From NCBI GenBank assembly GCA_946480565.1, contig CAMLKR010000016.1, positions 1 through 25,682 of the forward strand: a DNA stretch of 25,682 nt, given 5' to 3'. A program made the translations under genes and the position numbers. Positions 1-7,041 of this stretch are shown piece by piece; the stretch's first letter is position 1, and every line of letters starts with the position of its first letter. The stretch is from an uncultured Arenimonas sp. GTDB taxonomy: Bacteria > Pseudomonadota > Gammaproteobacteria > Xanthomonadales > Xanthomonadaceae. The notes under the pieces were generated by a model. That model saw only the letters and a program-made list of their open reading frames with translations, did no database searches and was not told the origin of the DNA.

Positions 1-77
1 AGCGCCAGGCCAGCAAGGACCGGGACTGGCAGCGCGAGAAAGAGCGCACCATGCGCCGCCACAACAAGAACGCCTAG
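1..77 (+). CDS. smpB: SsrA-binding protein SmpB, C-terminal end (partial)
   Basis: Only the last 24 codons are in the window, read from position 3 and ending in TAG at 75-77. The tail contains RDWQREKERTMRRHNKNA, which matches the basic, Lys/Arg-rich C-terminal tail of SmpB. In the family this tail is disordered in solution and lies in the ribosomal mRNA channel during trans-translation, while the upstream OB-fold (not visible here) binds tmRNA. The ssrA gene begins about 210 bases downstream on the same strand, which supports the call because SmpB and tmRNA act together to rescue stalled ribosomes. The stop codon is part of a 12-bp hairpin stem. The identification rests on a short tail plus context, but both agree. 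Confidence 0.87.
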   Translation, partial: RQASKDRDWQREKERTMRRHNKNA

Positions 78-125
78 TCGCTCGGCCTGCGCCGAGCGAC
101 TACCCACGATTCGCTGCGCGAATCG
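75..125 (+). other. Two consecutive perfect hairpins starting at the smpB stop codon
   Basis: The first hairpin pairs 75-86 with 91-102 (12 bp, loop CTGC) and its first bases are the smpB TAG. The second pairs CGATTCGC at 107-114 with GCGAATCG at 118-125 (8 bp, loop TGC). Neither is followed by a T run, so they look like 3'-end stabilising or processing structures rather than the terminator itself. A terminator-like hairpin follows at 168. Confidence 0.55.
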
Positions 126-167
126 CGGGCCCCGGGCGCCTTCCTCCAATCCCTGCGCCTTCGGCGC

Positions 168-192
168 GCCCCCTTACCAAGGGGGCTTTCCT
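168..192 (+). terminator. Probable rho-independent terminator of smpB
   Basis: GCCCCCTT at 168-175 pairs with AAGGGGGC at 179-186 (8 bp, loop ACC), followed by TTTCCT. The T tract is short, so termination may be partial. It lies between smpB and the probable ssrA promoter, as expected if ssrA is transcribed on its own. Confidence 0.55.
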
Positions 193-224
193 CCAGATCG
201 CTGGCGGACGTTCAGCTGGATCCC

Positions 225-253
225 TTGTGACCCCCGCCCTCCGGCCCCATACT
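225..253 (+). promoter_or_regulatory. Possible sigma-70 promoter of ssrA
   Basis: TTGTGA (225-230) and CATACT (248-253) are separated by 17 bp, each matching 4 of 6 consensus bases. Transcription would begin near 260, leaving a leader of about 30 nt to be removed, as expected because RNase P matures the tmRNA 5' end. The match is moderate and unproven. Confidence 0.35.
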
Positions 254-289
254 TGCCCCGTCGGTTGATTCAACGATTTCCGCGTTTCC

Positions 290-641
290 GGGGGTGTCCT
301 GGCTTCGACGGGGGTTGCGAAGTCGACTGGTGCATGCCGAGGGGGCAGCTTTCCTCGTTAATCCAGCGGCAAACTTTAGTTGCCAACGACGACAACTACG
401 CTCTCGCCGCTTAAGGCGTAAGCCCCGAACCCACTTGTGCCCGTGCTCGTGGATGTAGGGTCATTATCACGGAACAGCTGCCGGCGGCGACCCGCCAACC
501 GGTAGTGAACTTAGCGGGTGTGGACGACGGTGTGCCTCGCACGTTGTGTTGCCGTCGTACGAGAACCAACAACGAGCTAAGCATGTAGTGCCGGAGATGG
601 AGTGCTCTCGGACGGGGGTTCAACTCCCCCCACCTCCACCA
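290..641 (+). ncRNA. ssrA: Transfer-messenger RNA (tmRNA), tag ANDDNYALAA
   Basis: Transfer-messenger RNA acts as alanyl-tRNA and then as mRNA to rescue stalled ribosomes and tag the nascent chain for proteolysis. The 5' end GGGGGTG (290-296) pairs with CACCTCC (631-637) as the seven-pair acceptor stem, followed by discriminator A and an encoded CCA at 639-641. The conserved 5' stretch TGTCCTGGCTTCGACGGGG follows the start. A T-arm is seen at 614-630 (GGGGG, loop TTCAACT, CCCCC). The tag reading frame begins at the resume codon GCC at 382 and reads ANDDNYALAA before TAA at 412-414; E. coli has ANDENYALAA. Length is 352 nt, typical of one-piece gammaproteobacterial tmRNA. The encoded CCA and the adjacent smpB fit. 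tmRNA 3' ends are common integration sites for islands, but no integrase is seen here. Confidence 0.97.
382..414 (+). other. tmRNA proteolysis-tag reading frame
   Basis: Codons from GCC 382 to TAA 412-414 encode ANDDNYALAA. The terminal LAA is the known ClpXP recognition end, and the N-terminal AND part is the known SspB contact region. The tag differs from E. coli by Asp for Glu at encoded position 4. Confidence 0.93.
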
Positions 642-647
642 AACACG

Positions 648-677
648 ACAACGCCACCCTCGGGTGGCGTTGTTGTT
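648..677 (+). terminator. Rho-independent terminator of ssrA
   Basis: ACAACGCCACCC (648-659) is complementary to GGGTGGCGTTGT (662-673), giving a strong stem closed by a four-base loop, followed by the T-rich tail TGTTTGT. It starts six bases after the CCA of ssrA. It is also positioned to stop transcription of the convergent msrB on the minus strand, whose stop lies at 691, although the tail on that side is less T-rich. Confidence 0.8.
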
Positions 678-690
678 TGTGGGGTCCGGA

Positions 691-1137
691 TCAGCCTTTC
701 GACTTCTGCAGCGACAGCGCGTTGATGCAGTAGCGCAGGCCGGTCGGCGGCGGGCCGTCGGGGAAGACGTGGCCCAGGTGGGCGTCGCAGGTGGCGCAGG
801 TGGTTTCGATGCGGACCATGCCGTGGCTTTCGTCGTAGACGTAGTTCACCACGTTGTCCTTCAGCGGCTGGGTGAAGGACGGCCAGCCGCTGTGCGATTC
901 GAACTTGTGGCCGGCGTCGAACAGCGGCGTGCCGCAGCCGGCGCAGTCGTAGATGCCGGGTTCGAACAGGCCGCACATCTCGGAACTGAAGGCGCGTTCG
1001 GTGCCGGCCTGGCGCATCACCCGGAACTGGTCCGGCGTCAGCTGCTCGCGCCACTGCGCCTCGGTCTTCTCGACCCGGCGGTCCGGCGCGACGTTGCCGC
1101 GCTGGGCGCGGGTGGCCACTTCCTTCCAGGTGTGCAT
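691..1137 (-). CDS. msrB: Peptide-methionine (R)-S-oxide reductase MsrB
   Basis: The 148-residue protein reduces the R epimer of methionine sulfoxide in proteins, a repair step after oxidative damage, with electrons normally from thioredoxin. The sequence shows the two zinc-binding CxxC pairs (Cys65/Cys68 in CAGC and Cys114/Cys117 in CATC), the family blocks SGWPSF (83-88) and HLGHVFPDGP (120-129), and the catalytic Cys137 in RYCIN. Cys55 lies where some MsrB proteins may carry a resolving cysteine, which is a suggestion only. There is no signal peptide, so it should be cytoplasmic. The ATG at 1137 is preceded by GGAG eight bases upstream. It is a stand-alone gene, convergent with ssrA. Length is normal for the family. 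Confidence 0.95.
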   Translation of the reverse strand: MHTWKEVATRAQRGNVAPDRRVEKTEAQWREQLTPDQFRVMRQAGTERAFSSEMCGLFEPGIYDCAGCGTPLFDAGHKFESHSGWPSFTQPLKDNVVNYVYDESHGMVRIETTCATCDAHLGHVFPDGPPPTGLRYCINALSLQKSKG

Positions 1138-1205
1138 GGCGGGCTCCAGGGGTCGGGCATCTGAAGATGGGGTGGAACGCCGCCCGCTTCAAGCGGTGGC
1201 GCCGG

Positions 1206-2084
1206 TCATCGTGAAGCCAGCGCAGCCCTGATCTGCTCGGACGTGTGCGAATGACGGCGCGACCGCGCCAGCGCCACCCGGCGCAGGGACGGCAGCGACA
1301 GCAGCGGCGACAGGTCGCCGTCCTCGACGGTGATGCCGATCAGGTACAGCTCTTCCAGGTGTTTCAGACCCTGCAAGGGCCGGACCGATCCGACGCGACC
1401 GGACTGCTCCAGTTTCAGGAGCTTCAAGGATTCGAGCGAAGCCATCGGTTCCAGGCTGGTGACGCCCCGGCAGGAGTGGAACTGCAGATCCTCGAGCGAA
1501 CGCGTCGATTCGAGCGCCTTCAGGTCCACCAAGAACGGGCAGTTCGTGAGCGAAAGCGCTCGCAGTGACACAAGGTCCGCAAGACCCTCGAGCGACACCA
1601 GCTTGCGGGAGAACAGCCCAAGCCAGCGCAGACGCGTCAGGGCCGCCAGCGGCTTCAGGTCCTCGTGCGGGTACCCCTCGACCAGCAACTCCTCCAGGCT
1701 CGGCAGTGCCAGCAGGGAAGCCGCGCCGGGTCGCCAGCGGACGGTGGCGGAACGCAGCTTCGGAAACACGCTGAAATCGAACGTCCCGAACTGGCAGGAC
1801 AGGTTCAGGCGCTCCAGGCCCTGGAGCGCGGCCAGCGGTCGGATGTCCTTGTGCTCCCAGCGGTCGAGCGAAAGCATCTTCAGCTCCGGGAACCGGGCGA
1901 GAAAATCCAGCGGGCCGCCCGGCCAGCCCAGCCCGAGGTTGAGCACGATGCCCACCACGCCGCGGGCCTTCAACGCCGGCTCGAAGGCGTCGTCCCAGGC
2001 GGCCTGCAGCACGAACCGCAGCCCCGCCGGCGCGATGTCCTGCCAGACCAGGTAACCGCCGGGCACCGGGATACGTTCGGCCAT
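1206..2084 (-). CDS. Cytoplasmic leucine-rich-repeat protein of unknown role
   Basis: From the ATG at 2084 the product is 292 residues. The frame stays open upstream, but this ATG is chosen because AGGAGGGAAG stands just before it and the upstream extension (Arg/Pro/Ser-rich) looks like noise. Most of the protein is a run of about 22-24-residue units of the LxxLxLxxC/N type, for example LERLNLS, LEELLVEG, LRWLGLFS, LRALSLTNCPFL, LEDLQFHSC, LKLLKLEQSG and LEELYLIG, which is a curved SDS22-like LRR solenoid. The N-terminal 50 or so residues (AERIPVPGGYLVWQDI and on) are not LRR and look like a cap. There is no signal peptide or membrane segment, so it is probably cytosolic. LRR solenoids bind proteins; the partner cannot be read from the sequence. 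I do not recognise a named family. Confidence 0.75.
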   Translation of the reverse strand: MAERIPVPGGYLVWQDIAPAGLRFVLQAAWDDAFEPALKARGVVGIVLNLGLGWPGGPLDFLARFPELKMLSLDRWEHKDIRPLAALQGLERLNLSCQFGTFDFSVFPKLRSATVRWRPGAASLLALPSLEELLVEGYPHEDLKPLAALTRLRWLGLFSRKLVSLEGLADLVSLRALSLTNCPFLVDLKALESTRSLEDLQFHSCRGVTSLEPMASLESLKLLKLEQSGRVGSVRPLQGLKHLEELYLIGITVEDGDLSPLLSLPSLRRVALARSRRHSHTSEQIRAALASR

Positions 2085-2148
2085 CACTTCCCTCCTGGAT
2101 GCATGGCCGTCGCCGGGACAACCAGAACGGCCGCAAGCCCCGACCGCA

Positions 2149-2631
2149 TCACTCGGCCGGCGTATCGCCGAGATAGGCCGTGGCGCTGGCCGTGGCGGCC
2201 TCGACCGCGCGGGTGGCGGCCGCCAGCTGGCCCTGGTTTTCGGCGAGCTGGGCCTCGATCGCGCCGATCTCGGCGCTGACCGCCGCAAGGTCGGCCGCGG
2301 CCTTCTCCGCCAGGGCGCGGTCGGCGTCCACCTGGGCGCGGGTCAGCTGGCCGCGGGCGGCGCCGGCCTCGCTCTGCTTGAGCTGGCGGTCGGCGTCGGC
2401 GCGGGCGCGGTCGGCGGCTTCGAGCCGGGCGCGGGCCGCGACCAGGCGGGCCTGGCTGCGCTCCAGCGCGGCGTTGGCGGCCCGCACCGCAGTGGCAGCC
2501 GCATCGAGCTGGGCCATTACAGCGGCGCGCTCCTGCGGCGTGCCCTGCTGGGCAAAGGCGGACGGGATGGCCAGGGCCAGGCCGGCGGCCAGCAGCCAGG
2601 CCGACGGGCGGCGGTGGACGGTGTGCCTCAT
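2149..2631 (-). CDS. Secreted Ala-rich coiled-coil protein, hypothetical
   Basis: The product is 160 residues. Residues 1-27 form a classical Sec signal peptide: basic MRHTVHRRPS, hydrophobic AWLLAAGLALAI, and an AFA cleavage site before QQG. Residues 30-150 are almost all Ala, Glu, Gln, Arg, Leu and Asp in heptad-like spacing (for example RLVAARARLEAADRARADAD), with no Cys and almost no Gly or Pro, indicating a long alpha-helical coiled coil in the periplasm. The last residues, AYLGDTPAE, are not helical. The ATG at 2631 is preceded by GGGGGAGAA. No named family is evident; YbgF/TolA-like periplasmic coiled coils are possible analogues, but low-complexity composition makes homology unsafe. 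It lies 64 bases upstream of the LRR gene on the same strand, so the two may be cotranscribed. Confidence 0.7.
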   Translation of the reverse strand: MRHTVHRRPSAWLLAAGLALAIPSAFAQQGTPQERAAVMAQLDAAATAVRAANAALERSQARLVAARARLEAADRARADADRQLKQSEAGAARGQLTRAQVDADRALAEKAAADLAAVSAEIGAIEAQLAENQGQLAAATRAVEAATASATAYLGDTPAE

Positions 2632-2718
2632 TCGAGTTCTCCCCCGGGGGTGGGTGGGCCGCGACGGCCCGGTCGACCCGCCGAGTCTAGCGGCTCAGGG
2701 CCGGGTCCGCGCGCGGGC

Positions 2719-4077
2719 TCAATCCACGACCACGGTCTTGATGTTCATGAACTCGTGGATGCCGTGTTCGGCCAGCTCGCGGCCGAAGCCCGAGGTCTTG
2801 GTGCCGCCGAACGGCAGGCGCACGTCGCTGCGCACGATGGTGTTGACGAAGCAGGCGCCGGCGGCGATCTGCCGCGCCACGCGGTCGCCGCGCGCCTTGT
2901 CGGTGGTCCAGACGCTGGCGCCCAGGCCGAAGGCGGTGTCATTGGCCACGCGGACCGCCTCCGCCTCGTCCTTCACCCGCAGGATGCTGGCGACCGGGCC
3001 GAACAACTCCTCGTGGTAGGCCGGCATACCGGGCACCACCCGGTCGAGGATGGAGGCCGGATAAACCGTGGCGCGCTGCCCCGGTTCGCAGCCCAGCAGC
3101 GGCTTCGCGCCCTTGGCGATGCTGGCCTGGACCTGCTTGTGCAGCTCGTCGCGCAGGTCCGCCCTGGCCATCGGCGCGAGGCCGGTGCCCTCGGCGGTCG
3201 GATCGCCCGGCTGCAGGCGGGCCGCGGCCGCGGTGAACTTCCCGACGAAGGCGTCGGCAATCGCCTCGACCACGATGAAACGTTTGGCCGCGATGCAGGT
3301 CTGGCCGGCATTGCCGTAGCGCGACAGCACGGCCATGGGCACGGTACGGTCCAGGTCGGCGTCGTCCAGCACCACGAAGGGGTCGCTGCCGCCCAGCTCC
3401 ATCACGCACTTCTTCAGATGCCGGCCGGCAGTGGCCGCCACCGATCGCCCGGCCCGCTCGCTGCCGGTCAGGGTGACGGCCTTGATGCGCGGGTCGCCGA
3501 TGACGGCGGCGGTCTGGTCGTTGTCGATGTGCAGCACGGCGAACACGCCGTCCGGCACGCCGGCGGCCTTCAGCACGTCGGCGATGGCGTCCGCGCATTG
3601 CGGCACGTTGGTCGCGTGTTTGAGCACCGCGACATTGCCAGCCATCAGGCCCGGCGCCAGGAACCGGAAGACCTGCCAGATGGGGAAATTCCACGGCATG
3701 ATCGCCAGCACGCAGCCGATGGGCTCGTAGCGCACGTAGCTCTTCGCGGCCTCGGTCTGGACCGGCCGGTCTTGGAGGTAGTGCGCCGCGTGGTCGGCGT
3801 AGTACTCGCAGGCCGCCGCCGACTTCTCGATCTCGCCCAGCGCCTCGCGCCGGAGCTTCCCCATCTCCTGGGTCATCAGGGTCGCGACGGCCTCGCGCCG
3901 TTCGCGCAGGACCGCGGCGACCCGACGCAGGTGGGCGCCCCGCCCGTCCACGCCCAGCGCGGCCCAGGACGGGAAGGCAGCCTCGGCCGCCGCCAGCGCC
4001 CGTTCGATGCCGGCCGCGTCGAGTTTTTCGTGCCGGCGCAGCTCGCCGGTCCAGGGATCGCGGTTCTCTACGGTCAT
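2719..4077 (-). CDS. sad: NAD-dependent succinate-semialdehyde dehydrogenase, Sad (YneI)-like
   Basis: The 452-residue aldehyde dehydrogenase oxidises short semialdehydes, most likely succinate semialdehyde to succinate, the last step of GABA and putrescine degradation. Visible family signatures are PWNF (128-131), the cofactor-contacting Lys153, the GSERAG turn (205-210), general-base Glu227 in MELGGSDPF, and nucleophile Cys261 in GNAGQTC. The MELGGSDPF, LRDELHKQV and FGRELAEHGIHEFMNI stretches resemble E. coli Sad more than GabD, and the length (about 450) also fits Sad. The ATG lies four bases after the potI stop, with AAAGGTTGAGG as ribosome site, so it is the last gene of the potFGHI operon. 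This ties polyamine uptake to the end of the pathway. 4-Aminobutyraldehyde or another semialdehyde could also be the substrate. Confidence 0.85.
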   Translation of the reverse strand: MTVENRDPWTGELRRHEKLDAAGIERALAAAEAAFPSWAALGVDGRGAHLRRVAAVLRERREAVATLMTQEMGKLRREALGEIEKSAAACEYYADHAAHYLQDRPVQTEAAKSYVRYEPIGCVLAIMPWNFPIWQVFRFLAPGLMAGNVAVLKHATNVPQCADAIADVLKAAGVPDGVFAVLHIDNDQTAAVIGDPRIKAVTLTGSERAGRSVAATAGRHLKKCVMELGGSDPFVVLDDADLDRTVPMAVLSRYGNAGQTCIAAKRFIVVEAIADAFVGKFTAAAARLQPGDPTAEGTGLAPMARADLRDELHKQVQASIAKGAKPLLGCEPGQRATVYPASILDRVVPGMPAYHEELFGPVASILRVKDEAEAVRVANDTAFGLGASVWTTDKARGDRVARQIAAGACFVNTIVRSDVRLPFGGTKTSGFGRELAEHGIHEFMNIKTVVVD

Positions 4078-4081
4078 GGCC

Positions 4082-4927
4082 TCAACCTTTCTGCAGCGCC
4101 ATCTGCATGTCGCGCTGGCGCCTTTTGTCCTCGCGGGTCATCACCCACCAGCCGATCACCGCGGCCACCGACACCGCCAGGATCATCAGGGTGGCCAGCG
4201 CATTGATCTTCGGGCTCACGCCCAGGCGCACCGACGAGAACACCTTCATCGGCAGCGTGGTCGAGGACGGGCCCGAAACGAAGCTGGCGATCACCAGGTC
4301 GTCCAGCGAGAGCGTGAAGGCCAGCAGCCAGCCGGAAATCAGCGCCGGGGCGATGATGGGCAGCGTGATCACGAAAAAGACCTTCAGCCGGTTCGCACCC
4401 AGGTCCATCGCCGCCTCTTCCAGCGAACGGTCCAGCTCCTGCAGGCGCGAGGAGATCACCACGGTGACGAAGGCCATGCAGAAGGTGACGTGGGCGATCC
4501 AGATCGTCAGCATGCCGCGCTGCTCGCCGATGCCGATCACCGGCCCCAGCGACACGAACAGCAGCAGGATGGACAGGCCGGTGATCACCTCGGGCATCAC
4601 CAGCGGCGCGGTGATCAGGCCGCCGAACAGGGTCTTGCCGGGGAACTGCCGGAAGCGGGTCATGATCATCGCCGCCATCGTGCCCAGCACCACCGAGGCG
4701 CAGGCCGTCCAGAACGCGACCTGGATGCTGACCCATGCCGCCGACATCATCTGCTGGTCGCGGAACAGCTCCCCGTACCACTTCACCGAGAAGCCCGACC
4801 AAACGGTGACCAGGCGCGATTCGTTGAACGAATAGACCATCAGGCTGAGGATGGGCGCGTACAGGAACACGAAACCCAGCACCAGCATGGTGCGGGTGAA
4901 GCCGGAGTTGCCGCGGCCTGCGCTCAT
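4082..4927 (-). CDS. potI: Putrescine/polyamine ABC transporter permease PotI
   Basis: The 281-residue inner-membrane permease is the second transmembrane subunit of a PotFGHI-type polyamine importer. It has about six hydrophobic segments, beginning with MLVLGFVFLYAPILSLMVYSF, and the binding-protein-dependent permease (EAA) loop in LEEAAMDLGANRLKVFFVITLP, which docks on the ATPase PotG. The start is ATG at 4927, overlapping the potH stop as ATGA, so translation is coupled. A longer reading frame upstream lies inside potH and is rejected. Length matches E. coli PotI (281). Order potG-potH-potI is standard. Substrate (putrescine, spermidine or both) cannot be decided from the permease alone. 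Confidence 0.94.
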   Translation of the reverse strand: MSAGRGNSGFTRTMLVLGFVFLYAPILSLMVYSFNESRLVTVWSGFSVKWYGELFRDQQMMSAAWVSIQVAFWTACASVVLGTMAAMIMTRFRQFPGKTLFGGLITAPLVMPEVITGLSILLLFVSLGPVIGIGEQRGMLTIWIAHVTFCMAFVTVVISSRLQELDRSLEEAAMDLGANRLKVFFVITLPIIAPALISGWLLAFTLSLDDLVIASFVSGPSSTTLPMKVFSSVRLGVSPKINALATLMILAVSVAAVIGWWVMTREDKRRQRDMQMALQKG

Positions 4928-5841
4928 GTCAGCCTCGACTCCATTTCCCTGGACTGGTAACGATGGAAGATGGTGATCGGGACGATCAGCAGCACCAGCA
5001 TCACGATCGCCACCGCCGAGGCCACCGGCCAGTCGCGGTTGTTGAAGAACTCCTGCCACAGCACCCGGCCGATCATCAGCGTGTCGGCGCCGCCCAGCAT
5101 CTCGGGGATCACGAACTCACCCACCACCGGGATCAGCACCAGCATCGCACCGGCGATGATGCCGGCCTTGGACAGCGGCAGGGTGATGGTGAGGAAGGAC
5201 TTCCAGGGCCGCGCGCCCAGGTCGTTGGCGGCTTCCAGCAGGCGGTGGTCGTGCTTGACCAGGTTCGAATACAGCGGCAGCACCATGAACGGCAGGTAGG
5301 CGTAGACGATGCCGATGTAGACCGCGACCGGCGTGTGCAGGATCTGCAGCGGCTCGTCGATCACGCCCAGGCCCATCAGGAAGTTGTTGAGCAGGCCGTT
5401 GTTCTTCAGGATGCCGACCCAGGCGTAGATCCGGATCAGGAACGAGGTCCAGGACGGCAGGATCACCAGCATCAGGGCGACGTTGCGGTTGGCCGGCTCC
5501 ATGCGCGCGATGGCATAGGCGATGGGGTAACCAACCAGTAGGCACAGGAAGGTGGACACCACCGCGATCTTGAGCGAACTGAGGTAGGCATTGACGTACA
5601 GGCTGTCTCGCAGCAGGAACAGGTAGTTGCCGGTGTTGAGGCTGATCTGCAGCTTGTCGCCGGCCCAGCCAACGAGATCGGTATAGGGCGGCATCGCGAT
5701 GGCCGCGCTGGCGAAGCTGATCTTGAGCGCGATCGCGAACGGTATGGCGAAGAACAGCAGCATCCACAGGTAGGGCACCGCGATCACCAGCCAGCGCGGG
5801 CCCGGCAGCCGCTTGCGGACCGAGGCGGCCACGCGCTTCAC
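4924..5841 (-). CDS. potH: Putrescine/polyamine ABC transporter permease PotH
   Basis: The 305-residue inner-membrane permease is the first transmembrane subunit. It shows a cytoplasmic basic N-terminus (KRVAASVRKRLPGPRW), a first membrane helix (LVIAVPYLWMLLFFAIPFAIAL), a periplasmic loop, several further helices, and the EAA docking loop in LLEAANDLGARPWKSFLTITLP. The start is taken as GTG at 5841, which overlaps the potG TGA as GTGA, giving coupled translation; no strong independent ribosome site is seen. It could alternatively start six codons later at another GTG. The reading frame continues open far upstream through potG, but that part is antisense-like noise in the wrong frame. The 3' end overlaps potI by four bases. 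Confidence 0.93.
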   Translation of the reverse strand: MKRVAASVRKRLPGPRWLVIAVPYLWMLLFFAIPFAIALKISFASAAIAMPPYTDLVGWAGDKLQISLNTGNYLFLLRDSLYVNAYLSSLKIAVVSTFLCLLVGYPIAYAIARMEPANRNVALMLVILPSWTSFLIRIYAWVGILKNNGLLNNFLMGLGVIDEPLQILHTPVAVYIGIVYAYLPFMVLPLYSNLVKHDHRLLEAANDLGARPWKSFLTITLPLSKAGIIAGAMLVLIPVVGEFVIPEMLGGADTLMIGRVLWQEFFNNRDWPVASAVAIVMLVLLIVPITIFHRYQSREMESRLT

Positions 5842-6986
5842 GAGGTCAGCACCACGCCGGCCTGGTCGTCCCAGCTCAGCCAGACGGCGTCGTTCCAGGT
5901 GAACTTCTCGCTGGCCCAGCGCTGGCTGTTGATCATGTTGGCCAGGATCTTGGTGCCACCGGCCAGGCGCACGTGGAAGACCGAGTGACTGCCGAAATAG
6001 GCGATCTCCTCGATGGTGCCGCGCACCTTGTTGTGCGGCTGCGCCGGCTCGTCCTTGTCCACGTGGATCTTCTCGGGCCGCAGCGCCAGCGCCACATCCT
6101 GCCCCTCGAAGCCGGTGACGCCGTGGCCGACGTAGGCCAGGCAGTCCAGGGCCGGGCTGGCGATGGTGATGAAGTCCTTCTCGTCGTCCTTGATCTTGCC
6201 TTCGATCAGGTTCACCGAACCGATGAACTCGGCGGTGAAGCGGCAGCTGGGCTGCTCGTAGATCTCGTCCGGCGTGCCGACCTGGCGGATCCAGCCGGCG
6301 TCCATGATCGCGATGCGGTGGGCCATGGTCATGGCCTCTTCCTGGTCGTGGGTGACCATCACGCAGGTCACGCCCAGGCGTTCGACGATGTTCACCAGCT
6401 CCAGCTGCATCTGCGAGCGCAGCTTCTTGTCCAGCGCGCCCATCGGCTCGTCCAGCAACAGCAGCTTCGGGCTCTTGGCCAGCGAACGCGCCAGCGCCAC
6501 GCGCTGCTGCTGGCCGCCGGACAGCTGGTGCGGCCGGCGCTTGGCGTACTTGCCCATCTGCACCAGGTTGAGCATCTCCTCGACGCGGCGGGCGATGTCG
6601 GCCCGGGCCATGCCATCCTGCTTCAGGCCGAAGGCCACGTTCTGCTCCACCGTCATGTGCGGGAACAGCGCGTAGGACTGGAACATCATGTTGATCGGCC
6701 GCTCGTAGGGCGGCAGCGCGACGATGTCCTGGCCGTCCAGCACGATCCGGCCCTTGGTCGGCCGCTCGAACCCCGCCAGGCAGCGCAGCAGGGTCGACTT
6801 GCCGCAGCCCGATGCACCCAGCAGGGCGAAGATCTCGCCCTTGCGGATGTTCAGGCTGACGTCGTCCACGGCCACGAAACCGTCGAATTCCTTGCGCACC
6901 GCCTCGATGCGCAGGTAGCCGTCGGCGCCCAGCTTGTCGTCCTTCCTTGGTGCGCCCGAAGCCGCGCCATTCCCCACTGCTGCCAT
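5838..6986 (-). CDS. potG: Polyamine ABC transporter ATP-binding protein PotG
   Basis: The 382-residue ATPase drives the PotFGHI importer from the cytoplasmic face. Walker A is GASGCGKST (57-65), the Q-loop Gln103 is in MFQSYALFPH, the ABC signature LSGGQQQR spans 155-162, Walker B ends in Asp179-Glu180 (LLLLDEP), and the switch His213 is in VTHDQEEAM. After about residue 240 there is a C-terminal TOBE-type regulatory domain (VALALRPEKI and following), as in MalK/PotA-type subunits. The ATG at 6986 has only a weak GGA at the expected distance. A strong hairpin lies between potF and this gene, so its expression may be lower than potF. The TGA stop overlaps potH. Confidence 0.95.
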   Translation of the reverse strand: MAAVGNGAASGAPRKDDKLGADGYLRIEAVRKEFDGFVAVDDVSLNIRKGEIFALLGASGCGKSTLLRCLAGFERPTKGRIVLDGQDIVALPPYERPINMMFQSYALFPHMTVEQNVAFGLKQDGMARADIARRVEEMLNLVQMGKYAKRRPHQLSGGQQQRVALARSLAKSPKLLLLDEPMGALDKKLRSQMQLELVNIVERLGVTCVMVTHDQEEAMTMAHRIAIMDAGWIRQVGTPDEIYEQPSCRFTAEFIGSVNLIEGKIKDDEKDFITIASPALDCLAYVGHGVTGFEGQDVALALRPEKIHVDKDEPAQPHNKVRGTIEEIAYFGSHSVFHVRLAGGTKILANMINSQRWASEKFTWNDAVWLSWDDQAGVVLTS

Positions 6987-7005
6987 CGTCGTCGTCCAAT
7001 GAGGA

Positions 7006-7030
7006 GGGGCGGGCCACGATGGCCCGCCCC
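7006..7030 (-). other. Intercistronic hairpin between potF and potG
   Basis: GGGGCGGGCCA (7006-7016) is perfectly complementary to TGGCCCGCCCC (7020-7030), giving an 11-bp very GC-rich stem with a three-base loop. No T run follows on the minus strand. In binding-protein transporter operons, such structures after the binding-protein gene are known to protect its mRNA and raise its level over the membrane subunits; the same role is inferred here. Confidence 0.6.
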
Positions 7031-7041
7031 CCGGTGTGGTC

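Noticed and set aside
290..641. tmRNA 3' end as the attachment site of a genomic island
   Set aside because: tmRNA genes are common island targets, but no integrase, direct repeat of the 3' end or change in composition is visible downstream; msrB follows normally.
4924..7017. A 697-codon open frame suggesting a fused ATPase-permease protein
   Set aside because: The first half has no family motifs and is the wrong frame of potG; potG is intact in its own frame with Walker A, LSGGQ and Walker B. potH starts at the GTG at 5841.
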